From Bacillus nitratireducens (GTDB lineage: Bacteria > Bacillota > Bacilli > Bacillales > Bacillaceae_G), in assembly GCF_001884135.1 (NCBI RefSeq), contig NZ_MAOC01000019.1, positions 1 to 64,000 of the forward strand: 64,000 nt of DNA, given 5' to 3'. Every line of letters begins with the position of its first letter. The first letter of the stretch is position 1. Both the position numbers and the translations under genes were made by a program. Below the pieces are notes generated by a model. It saw only the letters and a program-made list of their open reading frames with translations. It was not told where the DNA came from and made no database searches. Positions 39,763-48,801 of the stretch are shown piece after piece.

Positions 39763-39933
39763 ATGGATAAGAAAATCGAAGTCCTATCAACGACGCGTAT
39801 TAAATATTCGTCTGACTTGTATAAAATCGTTGATAGTTTGAATCGTACGTTAAAAGAGCAGGACCTCATGTTCGGATTAGCATTAGACGAAAAAGATAAA
39901 GAAACAGCTGTATTTACGATTTACAGAACGTAG
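39763..39933 (+). CDS. ypmA: YpmA family protein (DUF4264)
   Basis: A 56-residue soluble protein beginning MDKKIEVLSTTRIKYSSDLY. It matches YpmA (DUF4264) in length and position between dinG and ypmB. The start follows AACGGAGGAG at 39746-39755. Function is unknown. Seven bases separate its stop from ypmB, so the two are one operon. Confidence 0.85.
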   Translation: MDKKIEVLSTTRIKYSSDLYKIVDSLNRTLKEQDLMFGLALDEKDKETAVFTIYRT

Positions 39934-39940
39934 TGATACA

Positions 39941-40444
39941 ATGAAAAAGTGGATCTTTGCAATCGTTATCGTAATCGTTGCTAGCGGAATATATGGGGCG
40001 TATGTTTATAATAAAGCAATGGAAAAGAAAATCCCTAAAGAGGCAAAATCTGTAGAAATTGCAAAAGAAAAGGCAAAGCTTACAAAGGTAAAATCTGTGG
40101 ATTATTATAACGGAGAATCTTCATATACAGTCGTACAAGGTACAGATGAAAAAGGAGAACAACTTATCGTTTGGGTGCCTGAGAAAAAAGGGGAAACTAT
40201 AGTAAGGAAAAAGAGCGAAGGTATTTCTGAAAAAGATGCTTTACAAAGAACGATTGAACAAGTCGGAGATGAAAGTAAAGAACCCAAAAGTAAGCCGAAA
40301 GAAATTTTAAAAGCAAAATTAGGCTTTGAAAACAATATACCATTATGGGAAGTTACATATATTGATGATGACAATCGTTATAGTTACTACTATCTTGAAT
40401 TTAAAGATGGGAACTTTTTAAGACGATATAGCATTGAAAAATAG
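39941..40444 (+). CDS. ypmB: YpmB family exported protein (PepSY-like, DUF5590)
   Basis: A 167-residue protein with one N-terminal membrane helix and an outer part containing two PepSY-like repeats (SEKDALQRTIEQVG...). YpmB proteins carry DUF5590/PepSY domains; these often inhibit proteases or act at the cell surface, but no role is proven here. It lies between ypmA and aspB, as in B. subtilis, and is 18 bases before aspB. Confidence 0.85.
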   Translation: MKKWIFAIVIVIVASGIYGAYVYNKAMEKKIPKEAKSVEIAKEKAKLTKVKSVDYYNGESSYTVVQGTDEKGEQLIVWVPEKKGETIVRKKSEGISEKDALQRTIEQVGDESKEPKSKPKEILKAKLGFENNIPLWEVTYIDDDNRYSYYYLEFKDGNFLRRYSIEK

Positions 40445-40462
40445 ATGTAGGGGGAACTACAA

Positions 40463-41650
40463 ATGAAATTAGCAAAGCGAGTAGCTGCTTTAACACCATC
40501 TGCAACTTTAGAAATTACAGCAAAGGCACAAGCATTAAAAGCAGAAGGTCATGATGTAATTGCATTAGGAGCAGGAGAACCTGACTTTAATACGCCAGAA
40601 CATATTATGGATGCTGCGCATAAAGCGATGTTAGAAGGACATACGAAGTATACACCAACAGGTGGATTACAAGCGTTAAAACAAGAAATTGTGAAGAAGT
40701 TTACTCGTGATCAAGGAATTGCGTATGATCCATCTGAAATTATTGTATGTAATGGTGCTAAGCATGCATTATATACATTATTCCAAGTGTTACTTGATGA
40801 AGGAGATGAAGTTATCATCCCAACTCCTTATTGGGTAAGTTATCCTGAGCAAGTAAAGCTTGCTGGTGGTAAGCCAGTTTATGTAGAAGGTCTAGAAGGC
40901 AATGAGTACAAAATTACAGCAAAGCAGCTGCGTGGGGCAATTACAGAGAAAACGAAAGCAGTTATTATTAATTCACCGAGCAATCCAACAGGGATGATTT
41001 ACAGTAAAGAAGAATTGCAACAGCTTGGAGAAGTATGTTTAGAGCATGATATCTTAATCGTTTCAGATGAGATCTATGAAAAATTAATTTATGGTGATGC
41101 GGAATATACTTCAATTGCCCAGCTTTCTAATGCATTAAAAGAACAAACACTTATTATTAATGGTGTATCTAAATCACATTCTATGACAGGTTGGCGTATT
41201 GGATATGCAGCAGGAAATAAGCAGCTTATTAAAGCGATGACGAACTTAGCGAGTCATAGTACGTCAAACCCTACTTCAATTGCTCAATACGGTGCAATTG
41301 CTGCGTATGCAGGCTCACAAGAACCTGTAGAAACAATGCGTCAAGCGTTTGAAGAAAGATTGAACATTATTTATGATAAATTAATTCAAATTCCTGGTTT
41401 CACTTGCATTAAGCCACAAGGTGCTTTTTACTTATTCCCAAATGTAAAAGAAGCCGTAGCATTAGCTGGGTATGATACAGTTGATGAGTGGGCAAAAGCA
41501 TTATTAGAAGAAGAAAAGGTGGCTCTTGTTCCAGGTACAGGATTTGGTGCACCAAATAACGTTCGATTATCGTATGCGACATCTCTTGAGCAAGTTGAGA
41601 AAGCATTAGAACGAATTCATACGTTCATGAAAAGTAAAGTACAGGCTTAA
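40463..41650 (+). CDS. aspB: Aspartate aminotransferase
   Basis: A class I PLP aminotransferase interconverting aspartate/2-oxoglutarate and oxaloacetate/glutamate. The PLP lysine lies in GVSKSHSMTGWRIG (Lys237), with INSPSNPTG upstream. The 395 residues are normal. In B. subtilis asnS follows aspB; here a terminator follows and asnS is absent from the locus. Aspartate made here also supplies PanD and the lysine pathway. Confidence 0.95.
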   Translation: MKLAKRVAALTPSATLEITAKAQALKAEGHDVIALGAGEPDFNTPEHIMDAAHKAMLEGHTKYTPTGGLQALKQEIVKKFTRDQGIAYDPSEIIVCNGAKHALYTLFQVLLDEGDEVIIPTPYWVSYPEQVKLAGGKPVYVEGLEGNEYKITAKQLRGAITEKTKAVIINSPSNPTGMIYSKEELQQLGEVCLEHDILIVSDEIYEKLIYGDAEYTSIAQLSNALKEQTLIINGVSKSHSMTGWRIGYAAGNKQLIKAMTNLASHSTSNPTSIAQYGAIAAYAGSQEPVETMRQAFEERLNIIYDKLIQIPGFTCIKPQGAFYLFPNVKEAVALAGYDTVDEWAKALLEEEKVALVPGTGFGAPNNVRLSYATSLEQVEKALERIHTFMKSKVQA

Positions 41651-41674
41651 TCGTCTGTTTCTTGTAGTAAATGG

Positions 41675-41708
41675 CAAAAAACCTCCCTATATATAGGGAG
41701 GTTTTTTT
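41675..41708 (+). terminator. Terminator of ypmA-ypmB-aspB
   Basis: A near-perfect palindrome AAAAAACCTCCCTA/TAGGGAGGTTTTTT with a T tail. Confidence 0.92.
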
Positions 41709-41742
41709 GACGAATTGTGGCAAAAAGAAATGGCTAAAGGTG

Positions 41743-41751
41743 TGTTATACT
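41743..41751 (+). promoter_or_regulatory. Extended -10 promoter of dnaD-nth-ypoC
   Basis: TGTTATACT: -10 TATACT (41746-41751) with TGn, 20 bases before the dnaD start. No good -35 is seen. Confidence 0.5.
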
Positions 41752-41771
41752 AGAAAGCGAGGTGTTTGGTG

Positions 41772-42479
41772 ATGAAAAAGAAAATGATGTTACAATGGTT
41801 TGAACAGGGAAGCATAGCGATTCCTAAATTGCTTATGATGCATTATAAAAAGCTAGGTTTAAATGAGACGGAATTTATGGTAGTACTTCATGTACACACA
41901 TTTTTAGAATCAGGTAATTCGTTCCCGACTCCTTCAGAGATTTCAGAACGGATGACGATAACAGAAATGAAATGCATGGAAGTGATTCAGACTTTAATCC
42001 AAAAAGGTTTTTTAGCACTAGAAGGTGGACGAAGATCTGAAGCGATGATGTGTGAAAGTTATTCTTTACAACCACTGTGGGAAAAAATATTGCACTTTTT
42101 AATGAATGAATCTATAGAGGAAGAGCAAAAAGAACAAAAACAAATTCAAGTAAATTTATATACAGTATTTGAAAAAGAATTCGGAAGACCACTTTCGCCA
42201 TTTGAATGTGAAACATTAGGGATGTGGGAAGATCAGGATCAACACCATCCGAATTTAATTCAAGCGGCTCTTCGTGAAGCTGTTATGAGTGGTAAACTTA
42301 ATTTCCGGTATATTGATCGTATTTTGTTTGAGTGGAAAAAGAACGGAATTAAAACGGTAGATCAAGCGCAAAATCAAGGCCAGAAATTTAGAGCGAATCA
42401 ACAACGCACACAACAAACGACAAAACAAGAGACGAAATTTACTGGGAAAGTGCCTTTTTATAATTGGTTGGAGCAGTAG
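41772..42479 (+). CDS. dnaD: DNA replication initiation/restart protein DnaD
   Basis: A primosomal protein that remodels DNA and, with DnaB, loads the DnaC helicase at oriC and at restart sites. The 235 residues divide into a winged-helix domain (residues 10-100, SEISERMTITEMKCMEVI) and the DnaD helical domain (130-200, FGRPLSPFECETLGMW...RYIDRILFEWKKNGI). The ATG at 41772 follows GAGGTG by 7 bases. Confidence 0.95.
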   Translation: MKKKMMLQWFEQGSIAIPKLLMMHYKKLGLNETEFMVVLHVHTFLESGNSFPTPSEISERMTITEMKCMEVIQTLIQKGFLALEGGRRSEAMMCESYSLQPLWEKILHFLMNESIEEEQKEQKQIQVNLYTVFEKEFGRPLSPFECETLGMWEDQDQHHPNLIQAALREAVMSGKLNFRYIDRILFEWKKNGIKTVDQAQNQGQKFRANQQRTQQTTKQETKFTGKVPFYNWLEQ

Positions 42480-42494
42480 TGTAGGAGGAAAGAT

Positions 42495-43142
42495 ATGTTG
42501 AACAAAACGCAAATTCGTTATTGTTTAGATACAATGGCGGATATGTATCCAGAAGCGCATTGTGAATTAATTCATGATAATCCATTTGAACTTGTAATCG
42601 CAGTGGCATTATCTGCACAATGCACAGATGCACTTGTGAATAAAGTGACGAAAAACTTATTTCAAAAATATAAAACACCAGAAGATTATTTAAGTGTGTC
42701 TTTAGAAGAATTACAACAAGATATACGTTCCATTGGATTGTTTAGAAATAAGGCGAAAAATATTCAAAAATTGTGCCGGATGTTACTAGATGATTATAAC
42801 GGGAAAGTTCCAGAAGACCGTGACGAGCTGACGAAATTACCAGGAGTAGGGAGAAAGACAGCGAATGTAGTTGTTTCGGTAGCATTTGGAATTCCAGCGA
42901 TTGCTGTTGATACGCATGTAGAGAGAGTGAGTAAGCGGTTAGCAATTTGTAGATGGAAAGATTCTGTGTTAGAAGTGGAAAAGACATTGATGAAGAAAAT
43001 TCCAATGGATGAGTGGGGAGTTACACACCACCGTATGATTTTCTTTGGACGTTATTACTGTAAGGCGCAGCGACCACAATGTGAAGAGTGTCGATTACTA
43101 GAAATATGTCGTGAAGGAAAGAAACGAATGAAGGGGAAATAA
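42495..43142 (+). CDS. nth: Endonuclease III (DNA glycosylase/AP lyase)
   Basis: Removes oxidised pyrimidines and nicks AP sites. The helix-hairpin-helix LPGVGRKTANVV holds catalytic Lys121; the second catalytic residue is Asp139 in VDTHVERVS. The [4Fe-4S] ligands follow the C-x6-C-x2-C-x5-C pattern near residues 188-204. The 215 residues are normal. It lies in the conserved dnaD-nth-ypoC order. Confidence 0.97.
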   Translation: MLNKTQIRYCLDTMADMYPEAHCELIHDNPFELVIAVALSAQCTDALVNKVTKNLFQKYKTPEDYLSVSLEELQQDIRSIGLFRNKAKNIQKLCRMLLDDYNGKVPEDRDELTKLPGVGRKTANVVVSVAFGIPAIAVDTHVERVSKRLAICRWKDSVLEVEKTLMKKIPMDEWGVTHHRMIFFGRYYCKAQRPQCEECRLLEICREGKKRMKGK

Positions 43143-43145
43143 AGG

Positions 43146-43664
43146 ATGGAGCGAGTTATAGAGATACCGAAAGAGTTTCGGTACGTACCATTTTTTAAAA
43201 AGAATGCAAATTCGATTACGTATAATACAGACCAGTCTTTTGAAGAAATAATACAAAATACTTACTTTATATTTGATATTGAAAGACAATATGAGCCGTG
43301 GAATGAAATTGAAACAAGTATTCCGGCAGTGTTAAATGTATGGAAAAGCAGGCATAAAGAAATTGCGACACTATTTCGAAACCGAAAAAAACAAGAAGCT
43401 GAGTACCCGATGATTCTTTTTGCAGCACACTTGCTATCGGTTGTATATTGGCTAAATGAGAAGCCTGTTCATAGTTTGAATGAGATGCAAGTAAATACGA
43501 ATGAATTGGAAGCACAACCTGTTAATTTTGTAGAAAGATACTCATTTATTATAAAGAAACCGAGTAATTATCATTCATATATTCAATTAGCACAGCTGTA
43601 TATTGAAATAGAAAAGCTACATGTTAAGAAAATGATAACAAAAAAGAAGTCCTTTTCTCGTTAA
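43146..43664 (+). CDS. ypoC: YpoC family protein
   Basis: A 172-residue soluble protein directly after nth (3-base gap). It matches B. subtilis YpoC by position and size; no function is known. It has a basic C-terminal tail. The gene ends inside the hairpin shared with the convergent ponA. Confidence 0.82.
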   Translation: MERVIEIPKEFRYVPFFKKNANSITYNTDQSFEEIIQNTYFIFDIERQYEPWNEIETSIPAVLNVWKSRHKEIATLFRNRKKQEAEYPMILFAAHLLSVVYWLNEKPVHSLNEMQVNTNELEAQPVNFVERYSFIIKKPSNYHSYIQLAQLYIEIEKLHVKKMITKKKSFSR

Positions 43665-43683
43665 GAGTAAGGACTTCTTTTTT
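43640..43683. terminator. Bidirectional terminator between ypoC and ponA
   Basis: AAAAAAGAAGTCCTT (43640-43654) pairs with AAGGACTTCTTTTTT (43669-43683), with A and T tracts suited to both strands. Confidence 0.9.
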
Positions 43684-43687
43684 GTTA

Positions 43688-46438
43688 TTAAGACTCTGAT
43701 GTAACAACATCTCCGTCTGCGTGAGGTGTATCTCCTCCGGTATTCTGTTGGTGCTGTTCTTCTTCAGCTTTTTTTCTAGCTTCTTCTTCAGCTTTTCTCT
43801 TAGCTTCTTCTTCAGCTTTTTTCTTAGCTTCTTCTTCAGCTTTTTTCTTAGCTTCTTCGTCAGCTTTTTTCTTAGCTTCTTCGTCAGCTTTTTTCTTAGC
43901 TTCTTCGTCAGCCTTCTTCTTAGCCTCTTCTTCAGCAGCTTTCTTTTGAGCTTCTTCTTGCTGTTTACGTTGTTGTTCTTGCTGCTGTTGTTGTTGCTGT
44001 TGCTGCTGCTCTTGTTGTTTACGCTGATCTTCATCAGCTTTTTTCTTAGCTTCTTCTTGTTTTAGTTTATCTTCATTGGCTTTTTTCTGGGCCTCTTCAT
44101 CAGCCTTCTTAGCCTCTTCTTCAACTTTTTTTGCATCTGGAGTTCCGCCAGGCGCAGTGAATGATGCGCCAATTGCAGGACTTGTTCCAGTCCCCTTTTT
44201 CGCTACTACAGAGAAGCTGTAAGTAACACCTGGTTTAATACCACCAAGAGTAGCAGTCGTACCGCTTACTGACAAGCTACCACTAGAACCGTCAGTAGCT
44301 TTATAGCTTGCTGCGTATGCATCAACATTTGATGATGGTCCAGACCAGTTCAGTGTCACTGTGCTAGCTCCATCGAAAGCTACATTAAGACCACTAGGTG
44401 GATCTACTTTAATTTGTTTAATTGCATCTTTCTTCGCACCTTTTACATATAACTCTCCGTTTATTTCTTGAACAGAAGAAGGACGTTCAAAACGAGAGTT
44501 ATCTGTAGCGAATTTGCTCATCATTACTTGGAACATTTGCTGTGCAATTCTAGTATAACGATCACTAATGTAGTTTTCTGGGCCATTTTTTTCGTAACCA
44601 GTCCATACTGCCATTGTATATTGCGGTGTATATCCAGCGAACCAGCTATCTCTGTTTGCATCAGCTGGAATACCGTATTCTTTTATAACGTCTTCGTCAA
44701 AGTTTTGTGTACCTGTTTTACCTGCTACGTCAATACCTGAAACGTATGCTGTTGGACCTGTACCACCAGAACCAGGTTTTACTACGTCACGAAGAACGTC
44801 AGTCACCATGTAAGCTGTATAGTCGTGCATTGCACGTTGTTCTTTCGGTTTAAAGTTTTTCTTTTTCCCGTCTGGGAAGATGACTTCTTTTACGAAGTGA
44901 GGCTTATTATACACACCGTCATTGCCAAATGCGGCATACGCCCCAGCTACTTGTAATGGAGAACTATCGTTACTACCAATTGCTGTTGATTCAAATGTTT
45001 TGCCGTCTTTAAATGTCATGCCCAAGCCTTCAGAAAACGCTTGTGACTTAGGAAGACCAACCGCTTGAGCTGTTTTTAAAGCCGGAATGTTTAATGATTT
45101 TTTCAGTGCTTCACGTAGTGAAACGTCACCTTTATAACTATTTGTTGCATTTCGTATTTTTTTACCATTGGAATACGTATACTCTGAGTCATTTAATTGA
45201 TGGTATGTAGACCATTGTAAATTCTCAATTGCCGGACCATAGTCGAAAATTGGTTTCATTGTGGAACCGACTTGGCGTTTTAAATCAGTGGCCATATTAT
45301 GACCTTTGAAAGTAGACTTACTTTCTTTACGCCCAGCTCCAATTGCTCGAACTTCTCCAGATTGTGTATCCATAAATACGAATGATCCTTGGAATTGATC
45401 GTTTGGATACTTAATAAGATTGCCATCCATAATTTTTTCAGCATAATCTTGAGCATCTTGATCAAGTGTTGTATGAATCGTTAAACCATCTGAACCGATA
45501 TTTACATCCGGATATTCTTTTTCCACTTCTTTTACAACCGCATCTAAAAATGCTTGGTACTTCATTTCAGTCACTTCTGAAGATGGAAGAAGTCCTTGTG
45601 TTACAGGGATTTGCATTGCGTCATTCATTTCTTGTTTCGTTATATACCCGTGTCGATTCATTAAAGATAATACGATATTACGACGTTTCGTTGCTCGCTC
45701 AACGTTTTCTTCTTTTGTTGGATCATAAATGTTAGGACCTTGGGGTAAACCAGCGAGCATCGCAGCTTCATGTAATTGTATGTCTTTTAAATCTTTACCA
45801 TAATATTTTTTTGCAGCTGTTGAAATACCATAAGAGCGATTACCTAAGTTAATCTTATTTAAGTACATTTCTAAAATTTCATGTTTTGAGTACTGTTGCT
45901 CTAACTTATAAGATAAGTACCATTCCTGCACTTTTCTCTTTGCAGTTTTGTCCATCGTTAGAAAATAGTTTTTAACTACTTGCTGTGTAATCGTACTACC
46001 ACCTTGTGAGCCAAAGCCACCAGTGACATTTTCCATAATTGCCATTCCAGTACGTTTAAAATCAATTCCATCATGCTTATAGAAGCGAGCATCCTCAGTC
46101 GCAAGGAATGCACTTTCAATTACTTTGGGAATTTGATCGTAAGTAACATGGGTTCGTTTTTCAGCACCGTATTCATAGAAGAAATTCCCGTTTTTATCAA
46201 GGAATTTTGTTGATAAAGGATTGACAAGTTTTGATTTGTCTAATTTCGGAGCGTCCTTTACCATAACAAAGAAAGCCGAAACGCCAGCTACGAGGCCGAC
46301 GATACCAAGAAGTAGACAACCTATAAGGAATTTCTTAAAAAAGGAACCTTTTTTCTTTGGCTTTTCTTCTTTATGAGTTTCTTTCGTTTGATTTTTTACA
46401 TGATTTCGTTCTGTACGAGAACGATAATTATCTGACAT
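43688..46438 (-). CDS. ponA: Penicillin-binding protein 1A (class A) with a long charged tail
   Basis: A bifunctional peptidoglycan polymerase and transpeptidase of 916 residues. Order: cytoplasmic basic start, one membrane helix (about 34-54), GT51 glycosyltransferase (EDARFYKHDGID, GSTITQQVVKN), transpeptidase with SxxK STMKPI and KTGT in AGKTGTQNF, a fibronectin-III-like domain (about 674-755), then about 150 residues of low complexity. That tail has a poly-Gln stretch (near 808-823) followed by octads of the ADEEAKKK type (near 831-893), likely an extended charged helix outside the cell. It is co-transcribed with recU. GpsB, which regulates PBP1 in Bacillus, is encoded at 51.7 kb. Confidence 0.96.
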   Translation of the reverse strand: MSDNYRSRTERNHVKNQTKETHKEEKPKKKGSFFKKFLIGCLLLGIVGLVAGVSAFFVMVKDAPKLDKSKLVNPLSTKFLDKNGNFFYEYGAEKRTHVTYDQIPKVIESAFLATEDARFYKHDGIDFKRTGMAIMENVTGGFGSQGGSTITQQVVKNYFLTMDKTAKRKVQEWYLSYKLEQQYSKHEILEMYLNKINLGNRSYGISTAAKKYYGKDLKDIQLHEAAMLAGLPQGPNIYDPTKEENVERATKRRNIVLSLMNRHGYITKQEMNDAMQIPVTQGLLPSSEVTEMKYQAFLDAVVKEVEKEYPDVNIGSDGLTIHTTLDQDAQDYAEKIMDGNLIKYPNDQFQGSFVFMDTQSGEVRAIGAGRKESKSTFKGHNMATDLKRQVGSTMKPIFDYGPAIENLQWSTYHQLNDSEYTYSNGKKIRNATNSYKGDVSLREALKKSLNIPALKTAQAVGLPKSQAFSEGLGMTFKDGKTFESTAIGSNDSSPLQVAGAYAAFGNDGVYNKPHFVKEVIFPDGKKKNFKPKEQRAMHDYTAYMVTDVLRDVVKPGSGGTGPTAYVSGIDVAGKTGTQNFDEDVIKEYGIPADANRDSWFAGYTPQYTMAVWTGYEKNGPENYISDRYTRIAQQMFQVMMSKFATDNSRFERPSSVQEINGELYVKGAKKDAIKQIKVDPPSGLNVAFDGASTVTLNWSGPSSNVDAYAASYKATDGSSGSLSVSGTTATLGGIKPGVTYSFSVVAKKGTGTSPAIGASFTAPGGTPDAKKVEEEAKKADEEAQKKANEDKLKQEEAKKKADEDQRKQQEQQQQQQQQQQEQQRKQQEEAQKKAAEEEAKKKADEEAKKKADEEAKKKADEEAKKKAEEEAKKKAEEEAKRKAEEEARKKAEEEQHQQNTGGDTPHADGDVVTSES
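43758..43945 (-). repeat. 24-base tandem repeats within ponA
   Basis: Seven or so near-identical 24-base units encode ADEEAKKK/AEEEAKKK. The central copies are identical, so copy number is probably variable between strains. Confidence 0.85.
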
Positions 46439-46504
46439 TATACTTTCTCCTACCTTTCATTCTCTCCCCCAAAAGTCGAAAAAAGAGCCTTAGTGATGAC
46501 TCTA

Positions 46505-47107
46505 TCACGAAAAATAAACCGTGTCTAGTACGCGGATATAATCAATTCGAGGGTGATAACCGCATGATAATAAAGACCCATGCTCTTCTATTTCTTGTTT
46601 TGTAATCGATTTACGTCCACCAGTATTTTGACGATTCCAAAATGCAATAATATGTTTTGCATCTAATAAATAAAATTCATCAAAAAGTGTAAATTTAATA
46701 ATAACAAATGCAATTCCATTATGAGCGACTACTTGCTTCATATGTTCAATTTGATGAAGGTGGAAGTTTTGAAGTGGAAAACTGGTTTTATTTTTAGTTT
46801 CTTTCGCTTCAAAATCGATGTATTTCCCTTTGTATACACCGTTGTAATCTGTTGTAGAAGGTTGTTTGAAATACGCTTCTTTTACCACTGCAGCACTTCG
46901 AGCGGGGTAATCTACTTTTACAATTTGAAGAGGTGTAGGTTTTTTATGTACGCATGCAATATTATGGGTTAAGTAATATTGATTGGTTTCATTCAATTCC
47001 TCTTCAAGGGACATACCTCTATTACTGTAAGTATGTTTTTTTATTGGTGTCTTATGAGGTTGTGAAGCTTGATCGTACCTTTTTCCATTTGGGTAACGAA
47101 TGGTCAT
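46505..47107 (-). CDS. recU: Holliday junction resolvase RecU
   Basis: Cleaves four-way DNA junctions in recombinational repair and chromosome segregation. The 200-residue protein starts [11 protein letters not shown], and has the catalytic region [20 protein letters not shown] (Asp, Glu, Lys of the nuclease core). A GGGAGTGG site lies 7 bases before the start on the minus strand. ponA follows 66 bases downstream, the conserved recU-ponA pair. Confidence 0.97.
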   Translation of the reverse strand: MTIRYPNGKRYDQASQPHKTPIKKHTYSNRGMSLEEELNETNQYYLTHNIACVHKKPTPLQIVKVDYPARSAAVVKEAYFKQPSTTDYNGVYKGKYIDFEAKETKNKTSFPLQNFHLHQIEHMKQVVAHNGIAFVIIKFTLFDEFYLLDAKHIIAFWNRQNTGGRKSITKQEIEEHGSLLSCGYHPRIDYIRVLDTVYFS

Positions 47108-47209
47108 ATTGTGTCCACTCCCAACTTGTTAAGAATTACTTACAAAGGTGATTATATCAAAAAATGAAAAAAGATGTGACCTTTTTCAAGAAAGGTATGG
47201 TACTTATTC

Positions 47210-48235
47210 ATGTTTAGCTGGAACGATTACGAAAAAATTATACAAAACCGTAATGATATTTTGTGTACAGAAGAGGAGAAAGCTATGGTTCTTAATATTA
47301 AGGAGAGAACGGATGTAGCTAACGTGGATAACATTTCACGTACACAATCTTACCAAGAATATTATTTGAGAAATAAAGAAATCCGATGGTCTTTTTTAGC
47401 AAGTATGGTCTCAAGGAATGGGGGATGGAATATGACAGATTTAGAAGGAGAATATTATTCTAATCTTCTGTCCCAAACAGTTAAGAGGCGATTATTTCTA
47501 TGTTATGAGAAAGCCAATTGGCTCATTTTCTTAGATGCATTTCCTCAACTATTACTGTATGAAGAAAGTAAAAGGCGATGTGAGCCGCTCTTTCATTTGT
47601 TACAATTTTTCAACATATCAATTTTTATGGAAAAAGAATGGTCATATTTCTGGGAGAAAAAAGATATCAATAGGCTTATGACGGCACTTATTATTAATGA
47701 ACAAAATAAAATTCAAAAACCAGTAATCGAGAATACATACTTTCAAAAACATGTATTTGATACGGCAGTGTTCAAATTTCAAGAAATACTTCACATTAGT
47801 GCAGTTGTTTTTCCAATGATGGAAGGGAGAATGTATGGGTTTTCAGTTTGTCAATTTGAAACGTTACAAAAACGTATAGAACTTGGGAAGAAGTTAGCTT
47901 GGTTATTATTTCATTCAAAGTATAAAGATTCTTTTTATAAGTTTGCATTGCAAACTAGGCATACGGGATCAAGGATGGATTATGAATGCAATATAAGAGA
48001 GATTAGAAAATCAAGTACACCGGCCCTTAGAGATGTGTACGCTATTGTCGCTCACGAAAAATTAATTGAAAAAGATTGGTTTAGTGAAGGGATGGAAGTG
48101 GAGTCGTTATTTGTACTTGAAAAACCAAAGGGAGGAATTAATATAACAGAATGGTATAGGATGAAGAGGGAGCAAATTCATACTCTTTCTATATTAAGTA
48201 GTTTTGTTAAAAGAATAGATGAGTTCATGATATAA
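47210..48235 (+). CDS. yppC: YppC family protein (DUF2515)
   Basis: A 341-residue soluble protein of the DUF2515 family, with conserved ISRTQSYQEYYLRNKEIRWSFLASMVSRNGGWNMTD-type N-terminal region (around residues 42-76). Function is unknown. It is divergent from recU, with a 102-base gap, as in B. subtilis, and begins the conserved yppC-yppD-yppE-yppF-yppG set. A palindrome-rich element follows directly. Confidence 0.85.
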   Translation: MFSWNDYEKIIQNRNDILCTEEEKAMVLNIKERTDVANVDNISRTQSYQEYYLRNKEIRWSFLASMVSRNGGWNMTDLEGEYYSNLLSQTVKRRLFLCYEKANWLIFLDAFPQLLLYEESKRRCEPLFHLLQFFNISIFMEKEWSYFWEKKDINRLMTALIINEQNKIQKPVIENTYFQKHVFDTAVFKFQEILHISAVVFPMMEGRMYGFSVCQFETLQKRIELGKKLAWLLFHSKYKDSFYKFALQTRHTGSRMDYECNIREIRKSSTPALRDVYAIVAHEKLIEKDWFSEGMEVESLFVLEKPKGGINITEWYRMKREQIHTLSILSSFVKRIDEFMI

Positions 48236-48536
48236 TCAAGAAGTCCCGCCTTCCTATATGAAGGCGGGGCTTCTTGATTGAAAGTAATATGTTTTTCAAC
48301 AAATTACTTTTTACTTCGCTATTTGCTGGCAGTACGACTTTAATCTCAGCACTTATCGAAAGCAAATAGGGAAGGTTAGAATGGAAATTAGCTATTTGTG
48401 GGCGGTAAAACTCCCACCTCAAAATTCGGCTGGAGCAAAGAAGTTAGGTGGAAGCCCTGCTGTCCGTAAACGCTCGATTGGTGAAGGCTAATAATCAGTG
48501 GGGATGAACAAAACACTCACTGATTAAAGTTTCACT
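48236..48536. mobile_element. Decayed palindromic element (MITE/IS605-like candidate)
   Basis: The 300-base gap after yppC opens with a perfect stem TCAAGAAGTCCCGCCTTC/GAAGGCGGGGCTTCTTGA (one G-T pair) that lacks a T tract, so it is an unusual terminator. Further arms are CTATTTGCT/AGCAAATAG, CCCACCT/AGGTGGA and AATCAGTG/CACTGATT at the right end. A 36-codon frame lies between. Terminal palindromes around a tiny frame recall IS200/IS605-derived miniature elements, but no transposase is present and the class is uncertain. Confidence 0.4.
48381..48491 (+). CDS. 36-codon ORF inside the palindromic element
   Basis: A frame ATG to TAA encoding MEISYLWAVKLPPQNSAG..., ending VRKRSIGEG, with GGGAAGG 9 bases upstream. 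It could be a genuine small protein or the C-terminal remnant of a transposon-encoded protein; the KLGGSPAVRKRS stretch is not low complexity. I recognise no family. Confidence 0.3.
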   Translation: MEISYLWAVKLPPQNSAGAKKLGGSPAVRKRSIGEG

Positions 48537-48641
48537 TTATGTAGCGGGGAAATTTGGACCATCAAGCTTTGGATTACCAGTCTCAGGTTTGTTTTGTTGT
48601 TTGTTTTGTTTTTTCTTTTTTTCATTTTTATTTTTTGCCAT
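48537..48641 (-). CDS. Small basic hypothetical protein, 34 residues
   Basis: A minus-strand frame of 34 residues: a lysine/asparagine/glutamine-rich start (MAKNKNEKKKKQNKQQNK) followed by PETGNPKLDGPNFPAT. A perfect AAAGGAGGTG ribosome-binding site lies 8 bases before the ATG, which is strong evidence for translation. The composition recalls minor small spore proteins, but I cannot name a family. Its stop codon lies within the string CTTTATGTAGCGGGG at the edge of the palindromic element, so the element abuts or has reshaped its end. Confidence 0.65.
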   Translation of the reverse strand: MAKNKNEKKKKQNKQQNKPETGNPKLDGPNFPAT

Positions 48642-48801
48642 CGTAATACACCTCCTTTTTGTATTGTTACCATTTCTAAAAATGGCATACAAAATGATTT
48701 CTTTGACGAATATCAACTAGTTTTGTCATGTGAGCAGGAGTAACTAATCAATCGGCGAAATTACATGACAAAGGAAAGGCAAAGAAGGGGGCGTTTTAAA
48801 T

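Noticed and set aside
39543-39869. 108-codon minus-strand ORF
   Set aside because: It overlaps ypmA, which has a better ribosome-binding site and family match, and has no start signal.
43624-44065. Long ORFs on either strand made of KKLRKK or FFSFFLS repeats
   Set aside because: They are out-of-frame readings of the ponA 24-base repeats.
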